From NCBI GenBank assembly GCA_024693135.1, contig JAILLN010000059.1, positions 1 through 64,000 on the forward strand: 64,000 nucleotides of DNA, read 5' to 3'. The notes under the pieces were generated by a model, which saw nothing but the letters and a program-made list of their open reading frames with translations, was not told the origin of the DNA and searched no databases. This DNA comes from Lachnospiraceae bacterium. GTDB lineage: Bacteria > Bacillota > Clostridia > Lachnospirales > Lachnospiraceae. Position numbers and translations under genes: made by a program. Position 1 is the stretch's first letter. Every line of letters starts with the position of its first letter. Positions 34,146 to 42,771 of this stretch are shown here, one piece after another.

Positions 34146-36557
34146 TCAAGCCAGCACTGCCAGCTCTTCGTTTACAAATTTCCGGATATTGGAGGCATTG
34201 GCCACCTTTTTTACATCCTCGCCATGGACAATGGCCAGGGTGGGAGCCTGCATCACCCCATATTTTCTGGCCAGCTCCGCATTCTCTTCCGCATCGATCT
34301 CCACATAGCTCAGCCCGGAATCGGCCAAAATCCCCTTTACCAGCTTGCAATTGGGGCAGGTCTTTGTGGTAAAGAGATAGGTCACATCCTCAAGCGGGGC
34401 AAAGGCCACTTCCACCTCGTCCGTTCCTTCCGCATCGACCTTCCGCGATAATGTCACGATGCTTGTGGAAGGCTTTTTCAGGCAGCTTTTTTCCACATCA
34501 TAAAGTTTCCTGTCTTCATATTCCTGCAACTTCCCGTCATTCCAGTTGGAGACCGGCCTGTAATAACCGGTGATCCTGCTGTAGACCTCGGTCTGCTTTC
34601 CGCAGACAGGGCAGATCTTCTGCTCCCCGGCCAGATATCCATGCTCTCCGCAGATGGAATAAGTGGGAGAAAGGGTATAATAGGGCAGCTTATAATGATC
34701 CGAGATGGTCTTGACCAGGCTTGCGGCCGCCTTCCAGTCCGGAAGCTTTTCTCCCAAAAATGCATGGAATACAGTTCCCGAAGTATAAAGGGTCTGCAGC
34801 TCATCCTGGATGTCCAATGCGTCAAAGATATCCACAGTATATCCCACGGGCAGGTGGGAGGAATTGGTATAGTAGGGCGTCTCGCCCGGCTTCCCCGCCG
34901 TCTTGATGTTGGGATATTGGCTCTTATCATGCTTCGCAAGCCGATAGGAAGTGCTTTCTGCGGGAGTTGCCTCCAGATTGTAGAGGTCGCTGTATTTTTC
35001 CTGATAATCCTTCAGGCGCTCCCTCATATGGTTCAAAACCTTCTTTGTGAAATCCTGGGTCTTCTTGGCGGTCAGATCTTCCCTCAGCCAGTTGGCATTC
35101 AGGCCCACCTCATTCATGCCCACCAATCCGATGGTGCTGAAATGATTCTTGAAGGTTCCCAGATATCTCTTGGTATAAGGATAAAGCCCTTCATTCAAAA
35201 GCTTTGTGACCACATCCCGCTTCACCTTCAATGATCTGGCGGCCACATCCATCATATGATTCAGCCTGCGGAAAAAATCGTCCTCATTAGCCGAGAGATA
35301 GGCGATCCGCGGCATATTGATCGTCACCACCCCGATGGAGCCTGTCGATTCTCCCGAGCCGAAGAAGCCGCCGCTCTTTTTTCGAAGCTCCCTCAGATCC
35401 AGCCTGAGCCTGCAGCACATGGAGCGGATGTCGGAGGGCTGCATATCCGAATTAACGTAGTTGGAAAAATAAGGCGTCCCATACTTGCTCGTCATCTCAA
35501 AAAGAAGCCGGTTGTTTTCCGTATCGGACCAGTCGAAATCCTTTGTGATGGAATACGTGGGGATCGGATACTGGAAGCCGCGCCCATTGGCATCCCCTTC
35601 GATCATGGTCTCGATGAATGCCTTATTGACCATGTCCATTTCCTTCTTGCAGTCCTTATAGCAGAAATCCTGCTCCTTTCCACCCACGATGCAGGGAAGC
35701 TCGGCCAGGTCATCCGGCACGGTCCAGTCCAGGGTGATGTTGGAAAAAGGTGCCTGCGTGCCCCAGCGGGAAGGAGTATTGACCCCATATACGAAGGACT
35801 CCACAGCCTGCTTCACTTCCTTGTAAGAAAGATTGTCTGTCTTGACGAAGGGAGCAAGATAGGTATCGAAAGAAGAAAATGCCTGGGCTCCTGCCCATTC
35901 ATTTTGCATGATGCCCAAGAAATTGACCATCTGGTTGCAGAGCGTCGAAAGATGCTTTGCCGGCGCCGAGGAGATCTTTCCATTGATGCCGCCCAGGCCC
36001 TCCTGGATCAGCTGCTTTAACGACCAGCCCGCACAATATCCGGTCAGCATCGAAAGGTCATGGATATGGATATCACAATTGCGGTGGGCATCTGCGATCT
36101 CCTGGTCATATACCTCCGAAAGCCAGTAGTTGGCTGTCACGGCTCCGGAATTCGACAGGATCAGACCGCCTACGGAATAAGTCACGGTGGAGTTTTCCTT
36201 TACCCGCCAGTCCTCCACTTTGACATAAGAATTCACCACATCCCGGTAATTCAGGATCGCGGCATTCATGTTCCGGACCTTTTCCCGCTGTTTGCGGTAC
36301 AGGATATAGGCCTTTGCCACATCGGTAAAACCGGCCTGGTTCAGGACCGTTTCCACAGAATCCTGGATATCTTCCACTGTGATCTTGCTGTTGCGGATCT
36401 TATCCTGAAAATCTGCTGTGACCCTGAGGGCCAGCAGGTCAATGATGTCATTATTATATTGCTTTTCACAGGCAACAAAGGCCTTCATGATCGCATCGTT
36501 GATCTTGGTCAGATTAAAATCCGCCTTCTGTCCGTCTCTTTTGATGACACTGAACAT
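34146..36557 (-). CDS. nrdD: Anaerobic (class III) ribonucleoside-triphosphate reductase with fused C-terminal thioredoxin/glutaredoxin-like domain
   Basis: The 803-residue protein makes deoxyribonucleotides without oxygen by a glycyl radical. An ATP-cone occupies residues 1-95 (VIKRDGQKADFNLTKINDAI). The catalytic barrel follows. A zinc site with CPVC (in EQKICPVCGKQTE) precedes the radical region RITGYYRP (about 665). Beyond it, residues ~723-803 form an extra domain with TKTCPNCKLVK (CPNC at ~734-737) and the cis-proline segment MQAPTLAIV, as in thioredoxin-fold proteins. The domain could deliver electrons to the active site. The nrdG activase is not in the window. A NrdR-type box and a good promoter lie upstream. 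Confidence 0.94.
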   Translation of the reverse strand: MFSVIKRDGQKADFNLTKINDAIMKAFVACEKQYNNDIIDLLALRVTADFQDKIRNSKITVEDIQDSVETVLNQAGFTDVAKAYILYRKQREKVRNMNAAILNYRDVVNSYVKVEDWRVKENSTVTYSVGGLILSNSGAVTANYWLSEVYDQEIADAHRNCDIHIHDLSMLTGYCAGWSLKQLIQEGLGGINGKISSAPAKHLSTLCNQMVNFLGIMQNEWAGAQAFSSFDTYLAPFVKTDNLSYKEVKQAVESFVYGVNTPSRWGTQAPFSNITLDWTVPDDLAELPCIVGGKEQDFCYKDCKKEMDMVNKAFIETMIEGDANGRGFQYPIPTYSITKDFDWSDTENNRLLFEMTSKYGTPYFSNYVNSDMQPSDIRSMCCRLRLDLRELRKKSGGFFGSGESTGSIGVVTINMPRIAYLSANEDDFFRRLNHMMDVAARSLKVKRDVVTKLLNEGLYPYTKRYLGTFKNHFSTIGLVGMNEVGLNANWLREDLTAKKTQDFTKKVLNHMRERLKDYQEKYSDLYNLEATPAESTSYRLAKHDKSQYPNIKTAGKPGETPYYTNSSHLPVGYTVDIFDALDIQDELQTLYTSGTVFHAFLGEKLPDWKAAASLVKTISDHYKLPYYTLSPTYSICGEHGYLAGEQKICPVCGKQTEVYSRITGYYRPVSNWNDGKLQEYEDRKLYDVEKSCLKKPSTSIVTLSRKVDAEGTDEVEVAFAPLEDVTYLFTTKTCPNCKLVKGILADSGLSYVEIDAEENAELARKYGVMQAPTLAIVHGEDVKKVANASNIRKFVNEELAVLA

Positions 36558-36590
36558 GTCCGAATCTCCCCCGTCCCCTTTTTGCTTTGA

Positions 36591-36639
36591 TTGACATTAT
36601 GTCAACCATTTCTCCGTTTTGAAAATGCTTTATGTCAAC
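36591..36639. promoter_or_regulatory. Palindrome and 33-base-spaced direct repeats in the nrdD leader
   Basis: TTGACAT-T-ATGTCAA at 36591-36605 is a perfect 7-bp inverted repeat around one base. TATGTCAAC occurs at 36598-36606 and again at 36631-36639, exactly 33 bases apart, about three helical turns. Both lie between the promoter and the nrdD start, so they could be an operator. No regulator is recognised. Confidence 0.4.
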
Positions 36640-36689
36640 TTCTTTTTCTGCCTCTCCCAGCAAACGCCCGAAAAGCGCTTGCAAATCCA

Positions 36690-36718
36690 ATCATAACATT
36701 CCATAGTATTTTCGTCAA
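36690..36718 (-). promoter_or_regulatory. Sigma-A-type promoter of nrdD
   Basis: The minus strand has TTGACG (36713-36718), a 17-base spacer and TATGAT (36690-36695). The leader to the nrdD ATG is about 125 bases. Confidence 0.75.
36694..36709 (-). promoter_or_regulatory. Possible second, degenerate NrdR box
   Basis: On the minus strand, 32 bases after the first box, ATACTATGGAATGTTA matches it at about 9 of 16 positions. NrdR boxes usually occur as pairs about three helical turns apart, which is the main reason to list it. It overlaps the promoter spacer and -10. Confidence 0.35.
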
Positions 36719-36725
36719 GATGTAT

Positions 36726-36741
36726 ACACTATATCTTGTGC
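36726..36741. promoter_or_regulatory. NrdR box upstream of nrdD
   Basis: ACACTATATCTTGTGC closely follows the known NrdR pattern ACACWATATNTTGTGT. It lies just upstream of the -35 of the nrdD promoter. NrdR represses ribonucleotide reductase genes when dATP is plentiful. nrdR itself is not in the window. Confidence 0.75.
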
Positions 36742-36762
36742 TTTTTATGTAACCCGCGGGAC

Positions 36763-36789
36763 AAAAAAAGACCGGCTCTTTCGCCGGTT
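36763..36789 (-). terminator. Intrinsic terminator after the TPR lipoprotein gene
   Basis: On the minus strand ACCGGC-GAAAGA-GCCGGT is followed by C and seven T residues. It separates the TPR/GGDEF pair from the nrdD control region. The 114 bases between it and the TPR gene stop show no gene. Confidence 0.88.
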
Positions 36790-36903
36790 TCATGGTTACC
36801 CGATCCGTTATCGCCCCTCGGACAGGTCGTCCGCTCACCCCTTTGCCCCCTGCAGGCGCCCCTGCGGGAAAAAAGGCGGCAGCACAACCTTAAAGTCCCG
36901 GGA

Positions 36904-37941
36904 TCAGCGGGTCTGAAGGAACTTATTCTCGCGGATCGCGGCTTCATCATCCGGATATTTGTCCAGATACTCCTTCATCAGGGTTTCCGCCCTGCTGAAA
37001 TCCGAAAGATATTCATAGGCCACGATCTCATTATATTTCAAGGTCTGCTCAAATTCATTATCCGGAATGGACAGACCCTGCTGAAATGCCTCCAGGGCAG
37101 AGCGGTAATCCTGCATATCGAGACAGCAAAGCCCCAGCTGGTTGCAGATCTCCACATCCGATGGATTCTCCGTCAGATAAGCGCGATAAAGAGAGGCCGC
37201 ATAGTTCGTATCTCCTAGGGCCTCATAGGTGCGGCCCAGATACAGCGTAATGCTCTCTCCCGCCCCCTCGCTCCTGGCCGCTTCCAGGGCGTCCTTCGCC
37301 CGGTCATAGTCCTGCATGCAGTAGTAGAGCTTGCCCTTCTGGAGGTTTGTCAGGCGGGTATTCAGTTCCATGGCATCCTTCAGGTATACCTCCCCGTCCT
37401 CTTCCAGTCCGTTCTGATTCAGGCTCTCATAGATCTGGATATACAGATCCGGATCGTTCTTTTTCAGCCGGACCGCCTGGTTGAAGTCTGCAATGGCATT
37501 GTCCCTCTCTCCCAGCTTCAGCTCTGTCTTGCCCCGTAAAAGAAATGCATCGCTCTCCTCCGGATACATGCCGATGATAGCCGTATAGGTATCCTTCGCT
37601 CCGGATACATCCCCGCTCCGGTACTGCGACACGGCAAGGTAGTATGAAGTATCCACGTCCAGCTTCCGGACATAGCCGTTATTTTCCGACAAGGTAAGCA
37701 AAAACTCTTCTGCCGCATCCTCGTATTTTGCAAGCCCCATCAAGGCGATCCCTCTGGCGCGGTGGAGCTGCCGGGGATTTTCTCCTGCTTCCTCCGCCCT
37801 CTCCAGAATGCCTACCGCCTCGGTATATTCTCCCCGCTCGATGGAGGCGATCGCTTCGTCTATGCCTTCATGGCCCGGAAATAAGGCGCATGCATTCAGC
37901 ATGACCGCACAGAGGGAAAGCATAACGATCCGCCTACGCAT
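36904..37941 (-). CDS. Tetratricopeptide-repeat lipoprotein
   Basis: The 345-residue protein starts MRRRIVMLSLCAVMLNACAL, a lipoprotein signal with Cys18 as the likely lipid-attached residue. About eight TPR units follow, with typical small-residue patterns such as ALMGLAKYEDAAEEF, GKTELKLGERDNAIADFNQAV and LGRTYEALGDTNYAASLYRAYL. It should be an outer-face scaffold for protein contacts. Its start (GGAAGG six bases upstream) overlaps the stop of the PAS-GGDEF gene by eight bases, so the two are probably coupled. A link to the cyclase's signalling is possible but not shown. Confidence 0.85.
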   Translation of the reverse strand: MRRRIVMLSLCAVMLNACALFPGHEGIDEAIASIERGEYTEAVGILERAEEAGENPRQLHRARGIALMGLAKYEDAAEEFLLTLSENNGYVRKLDVDTSYYLAVSQYRSGDVSGAKDTYTAIIGMYPEESDAFLLRGKTELKLGERDNAIADFNQAVRLKKNDPDLYIQIYESLNQNGLEEDGEVYLKDAMELNTRLTNLQKGKLYYCMQDYDRAKDALEAARSEGAGESITLYLGRTYEALGDTNYAASLYRAYLTENPSDVEICNQLGLCCLDMQDYRSALEAFQQGLSIPDNEFEQTLKYNEIVAYEYLSDFSRAETLMKEYLDKYPDDEAAIRENKFLQTR

Positions 37942-39295
37942 CCCCCGCCTTCCTTCCATATGTCCGATAGCAGTTCTTTCCGGAATTTTTCGCATCATAC
38001 AGGGCCTCGTCTGCGGTCTTGTAAAGGCTGTCATAATCTTCCCCATCTGCCCCGAAATAGGAAATGCCGATGGAACAGCTGATGGATACGGATATGTCCT
38101 CCTTGGTAAAGGTCTGGCGGATCTGGCTGTTGAGCTTTTCCGCCCTCTCCTCGGTAATGGAAGGCGTGGTATGCTTCATGAAGACCATAAACTCATCTCC
38201 TCCCACACGTCCGACAAAATCCGAATCCCGGAAGGTATCCCGGATGGTAGATGCCACAAATTGGATCACCTTATCTCCATATTGATGGCCGAGCCGGTCA
38301 TTGACGGACTTGAAATTATCCGTATCGATCATGAGCAGGGCATGGCACATCCCGATGTCCGACTGCTCCAGGTACTCCTCCACCTTGGAGCGCATGGCCG
38401 TCTTGTTTAAGAGGCCGGTCATGGGATCCAGCTGGACCTTAGCCTTTAATGCGGCCCTCTCCGCCTTCTCCAGGGTAATGTCCTTTGCAGAACCGACGAT
38501 CCGGTATACCTGATTGCTCTCGTCCTCAAAGGATGCAAAGTTCAGCCGGTACCAGATGTCCTTTCCGCCCTCTCCGTAGATGCGGTACTCTACCACACCC
38601 TTGAGGGGCTTTTTCAGCGCCTGCTTCATCGTCTTTTCGAATGCAGGATAATCCTCCTTGGAGATCACATCCGGAAGATATCCCCCCCTGACGCAGTCCC
38701 GGGTCGTCCTCCGGTTTCCCCTGCTGTCCCGGAGAGAGCTGACCAGGGTATCGCTTACCACGTCATAATCGTATGTAACGTTATCCGTGGCCTCTTCCAG
38801 CAGGGCATACCGCTCTGATTCCTCCTTCAGCTGGCGGTTTCTTTTTGCCAGCTCCTTCTGTACCAGCTGCTCGTTGGTCACATCGCTCAGCACGGCATAA
38901 AATACCCTCCGCCCATCGCGTTCATCCACAAGCCTTGCCTTATGGGAGATCCAGACTACATTGCCGTTCAGGTCCAGGACCCGGTATAAAAGCTCCACCA
39001 CGCCGAAAAACTGGGTCTGGACAGCCACCTGCTCCTTCACCTTTGCCCTGTCTTCCTTCATGACAAAAAGGTCGAAATTATTATAATAATGATCCCGAAA
39101 CTGCTCCTCCGTACAATCAAAGGTGGAAAGGCAGCCATCGCTCACCTCCAGGATCTTGCCGGTATCTGCATCATAAACCAGGACTCCTCCGGGAATATTA
39201 TCCATCAGGATCCTGAGTTTTGATTCCGCCTCTTCCAGCTTTTCCTTAAGCTCCACGAAGCTCTCTGAAGTTTTCGTCTGTACAGCTGATGCCAA
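37934..39295 (-). CDS. PAS-domain diguanylate cyclase (intact GGDEF)
   Basis: The 453-residue cytosolic protein has a coiled N-terminus, a PAS domain (~20-135: LMDNIPGGVLVYDADTGKIL), a second PAS-like domain with PAC (~165-270) and a GGDEF domain (~285-445). The active site reads RVGGDEFMVFM with the upstream DPMTGLLNK and IDTDNFKSVND segments, so it should make cyclic di-GMP. I see no RxxD inhibitory site in the usual place. The start is TTG at 39295 with GGAGG 11 bases upstream, somewhat long. A TPR lipoprotein gene overlaps its 3' end. Confidence 0.9.
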   Translation of the reverse strand: MASAVQTKTSESFVELKEKLEEAESKLRILMDNIPGGVLVYDADTGKILEVSDGCLSTFDCTEEQFRDHYYNNFDLFVMKEDRAKVKEQVAVQTQFFGVVELLYRVLDLNGNVVWISHKARLVDERDGRRVFYAVLSDVTNEQLVQKELAKRNRQLKEESERYALLEEATDNVTYDYDVVSDTLVSSLRDSRGNRRTTRDCVRGGYLPDVISKEDYPAFEKTMKQALKKPLKGVVEYRIYGEGGKDIWYRLNFASFEDESNQVYRIVGSAKDITLEKAERAALKAKVQLDPMTGLLNKTAMRSKVEEYLEQSDIGMCHALLMIDTDNFKSVNDRLGHQYGDKVIQFVASTIRDTFRDSDFVGRVGGDEFMVFMKHTTPSITEERAEKLNSQIRQTFTKEDISVSISCSIGISYFGADGEDYDSLYKTADEALYDAKNSGKNCYRTYGRKAGDA

Positions 39296-39389
39296 TTTCA
39301 GCCCTTCCTCCTGCTCTGATCTGCTCCGGAATACCCCGGATATCCCTTAAAATCACTATAAAAAAGTGTACCTCAATCAAAAAAACGTG

Positions 39390-40460
39390 TCAATGAGCCG
39401 TATTTGCGAGTTTCTTGGCCTGGTCTGCGGCGATCAGCGCATCCAGGATCTCCTGGATGTTTCCATTCATGATGTCCCCGATCCGATACAGCGTCAGGCC
39501 GATCCTATGATCCGTCACCCTTCCCTGGGGGAAATTATAGGTCCGTATCTTTTCCGACCTGTCTCCCGTTCCGATCTGGCTCCTGCGCTTTTGTGCCTCC
39601 TCGTCCTGGCGCTTCTGCAGCTCCATGTCATAGAGCTTGGATCTGAGCAGCGCAAATGCCTTTGCCTTATTCTGGATCTGGGATTTTTCCGTCTGGGAAT
39701 AGATCACGATCCCCGTGGGATAATGGGTGAGCCTTACGGCAGAATCCGTGGTATTGACGCACTGTCCGCCATTTCCGGATGCCCGCATGACATCGATCCG
39801 GATATCCTTGTCATCGATCTGCACATCCACATCCTCTGCCTCCGGCATCACCGCCACCGTGATGGTGGAGGTATGGATCCTGCCGCCGGACTCCGTTTCC
39901 GGCACCCGCTGCACGCGGTGCACCCCGGATTCATATTTCATCACGGAATATGCTCCGGCGCCGTTCAGGATAAAGGATACATTCTTCATTCCCCCAATGC
40001 CGGTTTCCTCATACTCCACCGTTTCCGCCTTCCATCCCCGGCTTTCCGCATAATGCAGGTACATCCGGTAGATTTCCGCGGCAAAGAGGGCAGCTTCCTC
40101 TCCCCCGGCTCCTGCCCGGATCTCCACGATCACATTCCGGCTGTCATTTTCATCCCTGGGCAGAAGCAGCACCTTCAGCTTTTCTTCCAAAAGAGGCTCC
40201 TTCTTTTTTGCATCCTGCAGTTCCTCCCTTGCAAGGGCCCGGATCTCCTCATCCCCCTCTTCTTCCATGAGCTTTAGGGCTTCCTCCTCATTTTTCAGGG
40301 TTTCCTTATACTCCCGGTAGGTTTCTACAAGGGGCGTAAGCTCTGCATGCCGCCTCATGAGGGTCATATATCTCTTGCTGTCGGAAGCCGCATCCGGCTC
40401 TGAGATGGACCTCTGGATCTCTTCATATTTTTTCTCGATGTCTTCTACCTGTTCAAACAT
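39390..40460 (-). CDS. prfA: Peptide chain release factor 1
   Basis: The 356-residue protein has the catalytic GGQ loop in [21 protein letters not shown] (about residue 230) and a PxT-type stop-codon segment consistent with RF1. N-terminal helices ([12 protein letters not shown]) and the [20 protein letters not shown] region complete the family. It releases peptides at UAA and UAG. Its start overlaps prmC, which methylates the GGQ glutamine, by 16 bases. Confidence 0.96.
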   Translation of the reverse strand: MFEQVEDIEKKYEEIQRSISEPDAASDSKRYMTLMRRHAELTPLVETYREYKETLKNEEEALKLMEEEGDEEIRALAREELQDAKKKEPLLEEKLKVLLLPRDENDSRNVIVEIRAGAGGEEAALFAAEIYRMYLHYAESRGWKAETVEYEETGIGGMKNVSFILNGAGAYSVMKYESGVHRVQRVPETESGGRIHTSTITVAVMPEAEDVDVQIDDKDIRIDVMRASGNGGQCVNTTDSAVRLTHYPTGIVIYSQTEKSQIQNKAKAFALLRSKLYDMELQKRQDEEAQKRRSQIGTGDRSEKIRTYNFPQGRVTDHRIGLTLYRIGDIMNGNIQEILDALIAADQAKKLANTAH

Positions 40461-41293
40461 GATGCCACCCTTTCATTCCCTGCATAATCCCTCTTGATCT
40501 CCACATCCCGGTATCCCTTTGATTCAAGGATCCCTTTTACATCCCGCCCCTGGCCGGCACCGATCTCCAGAAAGATCCTCCCCTCCCGGTTAAGATGATC
40601 CCCGGCCTTCTCCGCTATCTCACGGTAAAAGTAAAGCCCGTCCTCTGATCCGTCCAGAGCGATCCTCGGCTCATAAACCCGTACTTCCTCCATCAGCGTC
40701 TCGATCTCGGATGTTCTGATATAGGGCGGATTCGATACGATCAGATCATAGGTTCCCCCGATCTCCTCAAAGAGGTCGCAGCGGCAGTAGGTGATCTTTC
40801 CATCCAGCCTTCCAAGCCGCCTCAGCCGGGCTTCATTCATCCGGGCAAGGTCTATGGCCCTCCCGGAAATGTCCGAGGCCGTGCCTTCGATCCCTTTTTT
40901 ATAACACATAAGGGAAAGAAGTATGCAGCCGGAGCCCGTGCAAAGATCCAGCACCTTCGCTCCATCCGGCAGCTGCTTCAATATCTCTTCCACCAGAAAT
41001 TCCGTATCGATCCTCGGGATCAGCGCCATGGGATTGGAATAAAAAGGAAGTCCCATGAATTCTGTTTCCCCTACGATATGCTGCAGGGGCACATGCTCAG
41101 ACCTCTTCGCAAGCCATTCCCGGTAGGTAAGCTCATCTGCCCTTGATACCTCGCTGTCTCCGTGGGCAAAAATAAAGGTTCTGTCCTTTTCCGTCAAATA
41201 ATGCAGGAGCAGATATGCATCGGTTTTTGCTTCACCGATCCCGGCATCCAAAAGCTGCCTTTCTCCGGCCTTCAGCAGCTCGGCGATGGTCAT
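40445..41293 (-). CDS. prmC: Release factor glutamine N5-methyltransferase
   Basis: The 282-residue SAM-dependent enzyme methylates the Gln of the GGQ motif in release factors. It shows an N-terminal helical domain with RxPLQHIVG-like sequence ([16 protein letters not shown]), the SAM motif [15 protein letters not shown] and the substrate motif IVSNPPYIR. It overlaps the preceding DUF1385 gene by four bases (ATGA) and the following prfA gene by 16 bases. Confidence 0.96.
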   Translation of the reverse strand: MTIAELLKAGERQLLDAGIGEAKTDAYLLLHYLTEKDRTFIFAHGDSEVSRADELTYREWLAKRSEHVPLQHIVGETEFMGLPFYSNPMALIPRIDTEFLVEEILKQLPDGAKVLDLCTGSGCILLSLMCYKKGIEGTASDISGRAIDLARMNEARLRRLGRLDGKITYCRCDLFEEIGGTYDLIVSNPPYIRTSEIETLMEEVRVYEPRIALDGSEDGLYFYREIAEKAGDHLNREGRIFLEIGAGQGRDVKGILESKGYRDVEIKRDYAGNERVASCLNR

Positions 41294-42333
41294 TCCTTTT
41301 TCCCCGAGCGGAAATTCTCCTCCAGATACTGCTTCCAGTCAAATACTTCCTCTACGGAGCGGATGGCCACCTCCAGCATGGCCCGGTCCGGCTCACTGGT
41401 GGTCAGCTTCTGCATCCAGAGTCCCGGCACGCTCAGCGCCTGAATGACGGGATTTGTACTCCTTCCCGCAAGCCTTATGAATTCATAAGCCACTCCGGCG
41501 ATCACCGGGATCAAGGCCAGACGGAGCAGCACCTTCATGACCCGGTTCGGCACGTTGATCAGGGCAAAAAACAGGATGGAGATCACCATCACGTAAAGCA
41601 GGAAGCTTGTGCCGCATCTGCGGTGTTCCCTGGATGCCTTCTCGGCATTATCCACGGTAAGATCCATGCCGGATTCAATGCAGTTGATGCACTTATGCTC
41701 TGCCCCATGGTACATGAAGACCCTCCGGATATCCTCCATACGGGAGATCAGCTTGATATAGGCCACAAAGATCAAAAGCCGGATGATCCCCTCCACCAGG
41801 GCAAGCAGATAATCATTGGTTATGAATCCCTTAAAAAGAAGGGAGAGAAAATAAGGCAGCACCATGAAAAGACCCAATGCCAGCATCACGGCTACGATGG
41901 TGACGATCACGGTAAGCACGCCCTGGGAGTCCTTCTCTTCCTTTTTGGGAATCTTCTCTTCCGCCGCTTGGGAAGCCTTCTCTTCCGTCATTTGGGAAGC
42001 CTTCTCTTCCGTCACTTGGGATGCACTCTCCTCCGTTTCTTCCATATAGAGATCAGAAGAGTAATTCAGGGCCTTCATTCCTAAGACGAGAGAGTCGATA
42101 AAGGAAAGCATGCCCCGGAGGATGGGGATCTTATATACTTTTTCATTTCCCACGATCCCCTTATATTCCGCTTTGAGCACCTCTATGGAGCCGTCAGATT
42201 TCCGGACCGCCACGGCATAGTCCTCCTTGTTTCTCATCATGACGCCCTCCAGCACGGCCTGCCCGCCGATCCCGGAATACTTGATCCCGGATATCCCGCA
42301 ATTTTCCGGTGAAATTCCCAAATCCTTCTTCAT
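41290..42333 (-). CDS. DUF1385 family membrane protein
   Basis: The 347-residue protein has the family N-terminus IGGQAVLEGVMMRNKEDYAVAVR, an insert with three 8-residue repeats (SQ-x-x-EEKA), and four to five membrane segments. The HGAEHKCINCIE motif, characteristic of DUF1385, lies near residue 205, followed by RRCGTSFLLYVM. The function is not established. In many Firmicutes it lies next to prmC, as here. I chose ATG at 42333 with GGGGGG upstream. An in-frame GTG at 42387 would run through a terminator hairpin and has no binding site. Confidence 0.88.
   Translation of the reverse strand: MKKDLGISPENCGISGIKYSGIGGQAVLEGVMMRNKEDYAVAVRKSDGSIEVLKAEYKGIVGNEKVYKIPILRGMLSFIDSLVLGMKALNYSSDLYMEETEESASQVTEEKASQMTEEKASQAAEEKIPKKEEKDSQGVLTVIVTIVAVMLALGLFMVLPYFLSLLFKGFITNDYLLALVEGIIRLLIFVAYIKLISRMEDIRRVFMYHGAEHKCINCIESGMDLTVDNAEKASREHRRCGTSFLLYVMVISILFFALINVPNRVMKVLLRLALIPVIAGVAYEFIRLAGRSTNPVIQALSVPGLWMQKLTTSEPDRAMLEVAIRSVEEVFDWKQYLEENFRSGKKE
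41953..42024 (-). repeat. 24-bp coding tandem repeat in the DUF1385 gene, three units
   Basis: Units at 41953-41976, 41977-42000 and 42001-42024 differ at a few bases and encode (A/E)SQ-x-x-EEKA-type octapeptides. A partial fourth unit lies beyond. Confidence 0.85.
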
Positions 42334-42345
42334 GATCCCCCCGCT

Positions 42346-42375
42346 TAAAAAAAGCAGGAAGATCCTCTTCCTGCT
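42346..42375 (-). terminator. Strong terminator/attenuator-like hairpin just before the DUF1385 start
   Basis: On the minus strand AGCAGGAAGA pairs perfectly with TCTTCCTGCT (10 bp, GGA loop) and is followed by a run of T residues. Only 12 bases separate the T-run from ATG at 42333. Confidence 0.82.
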
Positions 42376-42388
42376 CCGTTTTTTCACG

Positions 42389-42428
42389 CAAAAAGACCGT
42401 CAGAATCCACTTTGGCATCTGACGGTCT
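42389..42428 (-). terminator. Intrinsic terminator of rpmE
   Basis: On the minus strand AGACCGTCAG (42419-42428) pairs with CTGACGGTCT (42394-42403) and is followed by TTTTT. It begins ten bases after the rpmE stop. Confidence 0.9.
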
Positions 42429-42437
42429 CCTGTCTTG

Positions 42438-42638
42438 CTACTTCTGGCTGTACTTCTTATTGAATTTCTCAATCCGGCCGTCCGCCCTGGCAATCTTCTG
42501 CTGCCCGGTGTAGAACGGATGGCATTTGGAACAAATTTCAACCTTCAGCTCTTTCTTGGTAGAGCCAACGGTAAAGGTGTTGCCACAGTGGCAAGTGACG
42601 GTTGCCTGGAAGTATTCCGGCTGGATCTCTGTCTTCAT
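42438..42638 (-). CDS. rpmE: 50S ribosomal protein L31
   Basis: The 66-residue protein has the zinc-binding form of L31, with CHC (residues 16-18) and CSKC (36-39), followed by [20 protein letters not shown]. This is the C+ paralogue that holds zinc in the ribosome. It has its own terminator. A 133-base region separates it from thrH upstream. Confidence 0.97.
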   Translation of the reverse strand: MKTEIQPEYFQATVTCHCGNTFTVGSTKKELKVEICSKCHPFYTGQQKIARADGRIEKFNKKYSQK

Positions 42639-42771
42639 CTCTTCTTCCTTTCTTCAAGCCGCAGATTTCTAACCCACAGCCATTATCCTTTGATTTCCTG
42701 CATCTGCCCCAAAACGTGAGCAAATGATATATTACCATAACCCGTCCCAATATGCAAGAAGAAAATAGAAA

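Noticed and set aside
42333..42387. Upstream GTG start for the DUF1385 gene adding a basic, hydrophobic leader
   Set aside because: There is no ribosome binding site before the GTG, and the added codons are simply the sequence of a terminator hairpin and T-run. The family's conserved N-terminus fits the ATG at 42333.
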